Shown here piece after piece: positions 57,946 to 64,000 of a stretch of 64,000 nt of DNA (position 1 is the first letter of the stretch; every line of letters starts with the position of its first letter). A program made the translations under genes and the position numbers. A model generated the notes under the pieces. It made no database searches, was not told the origin of the DNA, and saw nothing but the letters and a program-made list of their open reading frames with translations. The stretch comes from Euphorbia lathyris (Eukaryota; Streptophyta; Magnoliopsida; Malpighiales; Euphorbiaceae). The stretch covers positions 86,003,501 through 86,067,500 of the forward strand of contig NC_088915.1 of the NCBI RefSeq assembly GCF_963576675.1, written 5' to 3'.

Positions 57946-60679
57946 TGTTAGACGAGGTGTCGCGGCCTAATCTCTCGGGCGGACCGGAGGGTGGACACCT
58001 CATGGCGACGTAAGCGGTGATTGGCGCCGAAAGCAACCAATTGTGGAATCAAGCTGCTCGGCAGGACCGGAGCTCGGAGTATGGAAGAGTCGCCACCCAC
58101 GAATGGGAAAATGAACACCGATCCCTTGCGGGAGACCGGTGAGGGTTCGGGAAACTTAGGTACGAGCCGAGAAGGCTAGCTCCTTTCTGGAGAAAGGCTA
58201 CTAGGCACCCCGACATCGCCCGGTTATGAACCACCGGCCTCCTACTCAGCGTGTTAGGCGATAACGGACTAATCGCATATCTCTTTAAGTTTAAAATTCA
58301 TTTGAAACCTTTTCTTTCTCGTTTTGAAAACCATTTTGAGCATATATTATTGAAAGCCATTTTGGTAAAGAATCACCCATTTTGCATAAATTTAAAATAC
58401 ATAGGAGAGAGAGGGGGAGAAGAAAGAGTTGGTTTATTCACGATGTGATTTTAGTTTGTACACTAGTTCTAAGCTAAACTCATTCCCCAAAACGAGTTTA
58501 TTTACATGGTTCGTACCTTAATCGCCGTTGGAACGATTTAGGTACGTTTCAAAACCCCGTTTAATGACGTTCACTCGAATCGTCGTTGGGACGACTCGAG
58601 CGTTTGAAAATGTTGAGATAAAAGCTTTAACAGGAAAACGTGATTAAGCATACAAGTCAATTTATTTTGTTCAAAAACCACTTAGGAAAACGATTCAAAA
58701 ACTCTATTATTTACAATTAAAAGCAATTTTAATTACAAGGTTCGCTTAATCCGTCGTTGGAACGAATTAAGGTTTTAAAACGTGATGTTTTAAGAAATGG
58801 TTTAAAAATGTCAAGAAAACGTTATTTACACTTAGGAATATCTAGAAAAACTTAAGTTTAAATAAGCAAATTAAACTCTCTTTTTGTGATTTTATTTTCC
58901 TTTTTTCACTCAATCAACTCTTCACACATAATTACACTAATGAACCAATTAAACCAAAATTCACCAAGTAAAACTCATTTGGAATATATACATGTATACA
59001 AAAATAAAATAGAAATACATATATATATATATGATTTTATCTAAAAATAGGGATATATTTATATATAAAAATAAGTGAGAAATACTATATGATATAATAA
59101 AGAAAATGAAAAAGAATACAAAATATAATACATTTTCATCCTAACTAAAACTACGTAAAAGTAATGGAAGACCATAAATGCAAAAAAATGATATAATAAG
59201 TATATAGAAAACACCCTCCCCAAATAATAGCTAAACCCCACATTTTGATAACCCAAAAATATATATACATATATACAAATAATGAATCAAAACAAATTAA
59301 ATTTCAAATATGGAATAAATAACTACATAATAGATAATTAATAGTTATATGACCCCAAAAATAATTTTTATAATCATATTACATAATTATATACTTACAT
59401 ATATAAGAATCAAATACCAAAAGGTTGAGAAAATGGGTTAAAAATATGAATTTTCGTTTTCCAGCAGATTACCGACGGAAAATCCGTCGCCAATCTGCTA
59501 TTAGTGACAGAAAAGGGAGAATTACAGCAGCAGTCCAAAACTTTCCAGATTCGTTCAAAAGCTTTAGATTAAGTCTAATTCGATCATTTTGGATCTCCGA
59601 ACTACCAAAAATGGATCATAGTCTATAACGGAGTTTCCTAAAACGACGTTTTTATTTTCAAACGTTATTTGGAAATATCTTTTTAAAACTTATAATTACA
59701 ACGTTTTTAATACCCGAACTACCTTTTAATCGGATCACGGTTCGTATTGGGATATCAAAACGAGGTTTTTTATATTAAAACAAAACCGAATTTTAACACG
59801 GGATAAAAATAAATAAATACGGGAAATTAAATAAAACGTGACAAATAAATAAATAACTAAATAAATAAAATTATGACATGAAAATAAATAAATGAAGGAA
59901 ATAAATTAAATAAAATAAAACGAGTCTAGTCCTCGGATAATACCTCAAGTTCGGTATTGACGGTCGAAGTCGGTTGATTCCACAAATCGTGATTTTCCGG
60001 TTTTTTGTGTTTTTCGTCTTTTTTAGTAAAAATTTAACTTTTGGGAAATTCGGACTTTTTGAGAAAAAAAAATATTTTTCTCAAAAAAAAATCACTTTCT
60101 CTCTCTAAAAATGTCTAGAGTGAGAAAGTCTCAAAAAATCCCTCTCTTCTAAATGCATGGGGATCCGTGCCTTATATAGGCAACGGATCCCCGGAAACTT
60201 TGGACGACGCCCGAAGAAAATTGGGCGTCGCCCAAAGCCGGTTGGGCGGACGCCCAACATTAGTTGGGCGAACGCCCAACATGGTTGGGCGAACGCCCAA
60301 CGTCGCTGGGCGCTCGCCCAGCGGCTGCCAGGCGCGTTCGCCCAGTGGCCATCGGGCGTGCGCCACAAGCTGTCGGGCGCGCGCGCCCCACGGTCGTCGA
60401 GCATACGCTTCGCGCTGCCGGGCATGCGCGCCCAACGGAAGTCGAGCGTGCGCCCCGCGCTGTCGGTCGTGCGTCCAACTGTCGTCGGACACGCGTCGGC
60501 TGCCGCTAGGCGCTCGCACCACGTCGCTGAGCACTCGCGAGCCGTCCACTTGACGACCGCGACTCACATTAACTTTTCTTTTCTTATTATATATTTTTGT
60601 TTTAAAACTTCCGGAATCAACCGCTTCGGTCGTCTTGTTTACAGGTTTTCGTCACAGGTCCTCCGACTCGGTGTCTACA
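57946..60679 (-). repeat. Third Tat-A LTR, 2734 bp
   Basis: Same ends as the other LTRs but more diverged and about 260 bp shorter, mainly in the AT-rich centre and in the palindrome array (four units, 60241-60322). TATA variant TATATAAG at 60171-60178. Confidence 0.92.
60241..60322. repeat. GTTGGGCG-NN-CGCCCAAC palindrome array, 4 units (third LTR)
   Basis: Four units with GGAC-, GAAC-, GAAC- and GCTC-type centres. Preceded by a TTGGGCGTCGCCCAA palindrome at 60221-60235. Confidence 0.88.
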
Positions 60680-60907
60680 GTTGCCCCTACTTTCCTATTT
60701 TGACAGTGATGTGTGTGTTTTGAAAATATTTTTTGCTAACGCAACACATGCAATGTAAAACATATAAAAGTAAGAGACACGTAAAGAGTAGGAGGAAGAA
60801 TACCTGACCTTTGCGCTGCGCGTTCCGACGTCGTTCTCGATTCTTTCCGTCCTAGCCTTTGAATCGGCTGCCGACGGATGTTTTTCTTACGGACCCTAGC
60901 CTAAGTT

Positions 60908-61370
60908 GACTGCGGGTAAAAAATGGCTCAAAAGCAACCTTGGTGCACGACCGTGAGTAAAATGGCTCAAAAGCAACCATAGTCTACGACTGTGGGTAAA
61001 GTGGCTCAAAAGCGACCCCGGTCTATGACCGTGGGCAAAATGGCTCAAAAGCGAACCCTGGTCCATGACCGCGGGTAAAATGGCTCAAAAGCGACCCCGG
61101 TTCACGACCGGGGTAAAATTGGCTCAAAAGCAACCCTGGTCCACGACCGCGGGTAAAATGGCTCAAAAGCGATCCCGGTTCACGACCGGGGTAAAATGGC
61201 TCAAAAGCGACCCCGGTCCACGACCGCGGGTAAAAATGGCTCAAAAGCGACCCCGGTCCACGACCCTGGGTAAAATGGCTCAAAAGCGACCCTAGTCCAC
61301 GACCGCGGGTAAAATGGCTCAAAAGCAACCCTGGTCCACGACCGCGGGTAAAACGGCTCAAAAGCAAAGG
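60908..61370. repeat. 39-bp minisatellite, about 12 units
   Basis: Unit pattern GACCGCGGGTAAAATGG then CTCAAAAGCGACCCCGGTCCAC, 38-41 bp, with mostly C/T and A/G variation between units. It lies between the LTR and the PMD promoter, i.e. in the 3' untranslated zone of the element. Open frames on both strands (e.g. 61065-61295, 61023-61367) are products of the repeat. Copies 1 and 2 lack it by deletion. Confidence 0.93.
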
Positions 61371-61814
61371 TTCTTTCTAACAATTCTGAATTCTTTTAAA
61401 ACACCATTGTCTGTATTTTCTCACTGGAGCTAGTGTCTTGGAGGTTTGAATGGTTCGATAGGAACGTCGTTTTAGTCCGGAATGATTCAAACTAACAATT
61501 ATTTTTCTGTTGTCTGTCGTCTGTATTTTGACTGGTATCGCTGTTCTTTAAAAATTGGCTGTCGTCTGTAGTTCTATCTTGAAATTATTGGTCATTGTCT
61601 GGCAGAAGCGCAGGCTGAAACGGACTGCAAATCGGAGGTCTGTGCACCTGGTAATTAATTATTTACTTTTTACCTTTATGTCACATCGTACCTTTTTCAA
61701 TATTTACGGGAATGCCATTCCCCTTTTCTATATAAGATGGTGGGGTTTCATTCCAACCCCACACCTTCTCTCTCTTCTTTCTCTCTCTAACTTCGGATTT
61801 GGATTATTCTCGGG
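61371..61814 (+). promoter_or_regulatory. Promoter region of the antisense PMD gene
   Basis: TATATAAG at 61729-61736 lies 79 bp before the ATG at 61815, with a CT-rich leader (CTTCTCTCTCTTC) between them. This matches the usual layout of a plant core promoter. The region directly adjoins the minisatellite. Confidence 0.65.
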
Positions 61815-63487
61815 ATGGATTTGGATCAATATGATGGCACGAAGGGCATGGAGGAGGGTTTCGTGAACCTTACTACAGTGGACCCTTTTCAGGACCCCAC
61901 ATCTCATCTGAGCCGGACCCGCTGTAACCAGGTAAGTACTTTCTTACTTCCTCGTCTTTTGACTAAATTTCTAGGCTTTAGTATCCCTACTTTGAACATG
62001 GTTTGCATGCTAACCCCTAGGTTGCCTTAGAAGACCTTAGTTAGAAAACATGAATTTCTTTGCTTGCAAGTAACACTTTATTTGTCTTTTTGGAAGAATG
62101 CGAATTATATGCATGCGAATAGTAAACATACGAGCAATGCATGCCAACAGTAAAAACGTGAATAGCACGTGAATAGTGCACGTGAAGAGTAAAAACGTGA
62201 AGAGTGCACGTGAATAGCAAAGACGTGGATAGCGCACGTGAATAGTAAAGACGTGAATAGTGCATGTGAATAGTAAAAATTTGACTAATGCATGTGAATA
62301 GAAAAAACTTGAATAATGCACGTGAATAGTAAAAACATGAATAATGCACGTGAATAGTAAAAACTTGACTAATGCACGTGAATAGTGAAAACTCGAATAA
62401 TGCACGCGAATAGTGAAAACTTGACTAATGCACGTGAATAGTAAAAACTTGAATAATTCTCTTTGCCAATGCGGACGAGAGTAGATCAAAGAATAATGAA
62501 TTAATCAAATCCTATGCAAACAACCCTAAGGGAGAGATTTCACAAAATGACGGTCCAAATTGACAAGACGTCTCTAGGTTAGATTTGACCGAAAGAATAG
62601 CTAGATTAACGTGCTTTCATCAGATGCAAGCCTAGGAACAACATTTAAACTTACCTATTCCGTTCTTTCCAGTTCATCGACATTTCCGGGACTACGGCAG
62701 ATATTCATGTGTGGTATTCCATGCTAGGCGCCGCGGCGAGAGCCCGTGTGCGAGAGTTGGGCTTTGAGCCCTTTATTTTAGCGCTGCCCCGCGCCAACGG
62801 GGTGTGCGACCGTTTTGGCCTACGGGCCTTATGCGAGAGATGGGTTGACTTGACCCACACCTTCCACCTCTCATTCGGGGAGATGATGATCTCGCCCCGC
62901 GACTTCTCTTTACTGACCGGGCTGCGGGGGAGTGGTACTCCGGTTCCCTTCTCCTTTGATACGATGTGTCCACGGGTTGACCGTGCTAGGTTGGCTGCTT
63001 TGATCGGGCCGGGAGTTTACACGGGTGTCAAATCCACCCCGGCGAAGTTCATCACTACCTCGGGGCTTTTGAGTCGTAGGGACTTTTGTGGGACCGACGA
63101 CACTGATCTGGCTGTCCGCAGCTTCATGGTATATGCTTTAGGCGAGACGATCTTCCGCACCAAGAGCGGGACGATACATGCGGGTCTTATTCAGGCCTTC
63201 AGTGATTTGGACGCGGTGGCATCTTACGATTGGGCAGGAGCGGGTCTAGCTTACCTGTACAAGTTTTTGGATCTGACTTGCCGGAAGCGCAAGGACTTCG
63301 GCGGTTACACTTTTGCTCTTCTGGTACGTGGTTCATCCTTAACTTGCCCCTTTTATCTTCTTCGCGCCTTCTGTTCATAACCTTTGTTTTTACAAGCAGG
63401 TTTGGGCCTACGAGAGGCGGATTCTTCCCAGCGAGCGTCGGCGCAGGCCACAGGTAGTGAAGCCCCCACTTATGGCTCAGTGGAGCG
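61815..63487 (+). pseudogene. Antisense PMD gene, third Tat-A copy, exons 1-3, cut by a Copia-like LTR
   Basis: Exon 1 (61815-61931, 39 codons from ATG) ends AACCAG|GTAAGT. Exon 2 (62673-63323, 217 codons, no stop) holds the plant mobile domain core (FGLRALCERWVDLTHTFHLS, ISPRDFSLLTGL). Exon 3 starts at 63400 and is cut at 63487. All borders are GT...AG in phase 0. With exons 3-6 of copy 1 the full gene would be six exons and about 649 codons. Up to the insertion this copy has no visible defect. Intron 1 contains the GTGAATAGTAAAAAC repeat array. PMD proteins of the MAIN/MAIL type are nuclear and linked to silencing and genome stability; the role of the transposon version is unknown. Confidence 0.85.
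62097..62460. repeat. GTGAATAGTAAAAAC-type short repeats in PMD intron 1
   Basis: About 20 irregular copies of a 14-16 bp motif (GTGAATAGTAAAAACxTG, TAATGCAC). A shorter version is at about 13905-14095 in copy 1. Open frames here on minus are repeat by-products. Confidence 0.85.
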
Positions 63488-64000
63488 TGTTGGTCCCTTG
63501 TTTAGTTGCAAGTATAGTTCCAAGGGGGGGGGGGTTAGGAACTATTTAAACTTTTTTCGCAATTTAGGCAGACTTCTTTTTCTAAAGAAAAAGGTTTGAA
63601 CAGCGGCGCTGAGTAAACAGCAAGATACTGGCTTAGTCAACAGGTGACTAGGTCAGTTCCTCAGCTTGAGTCAGGAGATAGCACTTGGAGTCTATTCCTG
63701 AACTCAGACGTTCAACGCGCACAACTCAACTTGACCTCTTTACTTGGTCAGTTTTGATTATTTAAAGCAAGCAATATAAATTAGGAGTTAAGGTTTAGAA
63801 ATACTTCACTCAGCAGATTTATCCAGGTTCGGCTTCTTCTAAGCCTACGTCCTATCCCCGGAACACTTCCGAGATTTCGAATCCTCTACTGAGCTCTTTA
63901 AAGGTAGAGCCTCAAACCTTTTACAATATCAGCAATTGAGTATGACAAGAGTACCTTCCTCTATACTTCTACTCAATCCTAATCTCTCCGCTGAGTACTT
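63488..64000 (+). mobile_element. Copia-like LTR, start only
   Basis: TGTTGGTCCCTTGTTTAGTT begins exactly where similarity to the PMD exon ends. A G run (63522-63531) and GGAACTATTTAAAC follow, a start I associate with plant Copia LTRs. The 5-mer GAGCG (63483-63487) is the expected TSD. The rest lies outside the window. Confidence 0.6.

Larger units (their letters stand above)
57946..63487 (-). mobile_element. Third Tat-A element, 3' portion
   Basis: An LTR at 57946-60679 in minus orientation is followed by the PPT, the 3' untranslated zone and the start of the antisense PMD gene. The 5-mer GCGGT (57941-57945) is the expected TSD; its partner lies outside the window. The Copia-like LTR from 63488 interrupts it. 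It is the only copy retaining the promoter and exon 1 of the PMD gene. Confidence 0.9.

Noticed and set aside
60908..61370. CRISPR-like array
   Set aside because: Units are contiguous tandem repeats with no unique spacers, in a plant retrotransposon. This is a minisatellite.
61023..61383. Repetitive proteins on both strands of the minisatellite
   Set aside because: Stop-free frames arise from a 39-bp unit divisible by three. No start context or domain.

Overview
The window is nuclear DNA of a plant, probably a eudicot. It is almost entirely transposable elements, and I see no intact ordinary host gene. The evidence is: two Ty3/gypsy families of the Tat type (polyprotein with RNase H plus a second archaeal-type RNase H), an Athila-like PBS/PPT pair, plant hAT and Mutator MITEs with exact target-site duplications (TSDs), a Copia-like LTR start, and spliced genes with plant GT/AG introns. 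Family names here rest on motifs read by eye; no database search was possible.

Layout. 1-10310 is an older AT-rich zone: part of an Athila-like LTR, three non-autonomous hAT elements, a polyA retroposon, a Mutator-type MITE, a split and diverged solo LTR, and a 297-bp tandem duplication next to a possible orphan exon. From 10311 to the end there is a nested stack. Level 1 is a minus-strand Tat-B pol, present as 56276-57945 and 10311-10628. Level 2 is a Tat-A element (3-kb LTRs, minus orientation, 10629-56275, TSD ACAGC) inserted in that pol. It is a dimer: LTR, internal copy 1, truncated middle LTR, internal copy 2, LTR. Level 3 is a Tat-B element (36012-51467, plus, TSD ATAAG) in the leader of Tat-A copy 2. 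Level 4 is a non-coding Athila-like element (44165-49539, minus, TSD ATCAG) in the antisense gene of that Tat-B. A further Tat-A (LTR 57946-60679, internal region onward) sits in the same level-1 pol, and its antisense gene is cut at 63488 by a Copia-like LTR that runs out of the window.

How the parts work together. Tat-A and Tat-B share one plan: LTR, gag-protease-RT-RNase H-aRNase H-integrase, then a second gene on the opposite strand, tail to tail with pol and near the 3' LTR. Both antisense genes have introns, which is compatible with retrotransposition because the splice sites are not sense-oriented in the element's genomic RNA. In Tat-A the antisense gene is a six-exon plant-mobile-domain (PMD) gene of about 649 codons. 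In Tat-B it resembles the plant 'putative gypsy type transposon' family and ends in a coiled coil. Other notable points are a Tat-A Gag with four capsid-like modules, CpG-rich palindrome arrays just upstream of the Tat-A LTR TATA box that vary in copy number, similar palindrome arrays of unrelated sequence in two Athila-like LTRs, and an otherwise open Tat-B polyprotein whose protease motif reads DTRS instead of DTGS. Most Tat-A coding copies are broken by stops, frameshifts and deletions.
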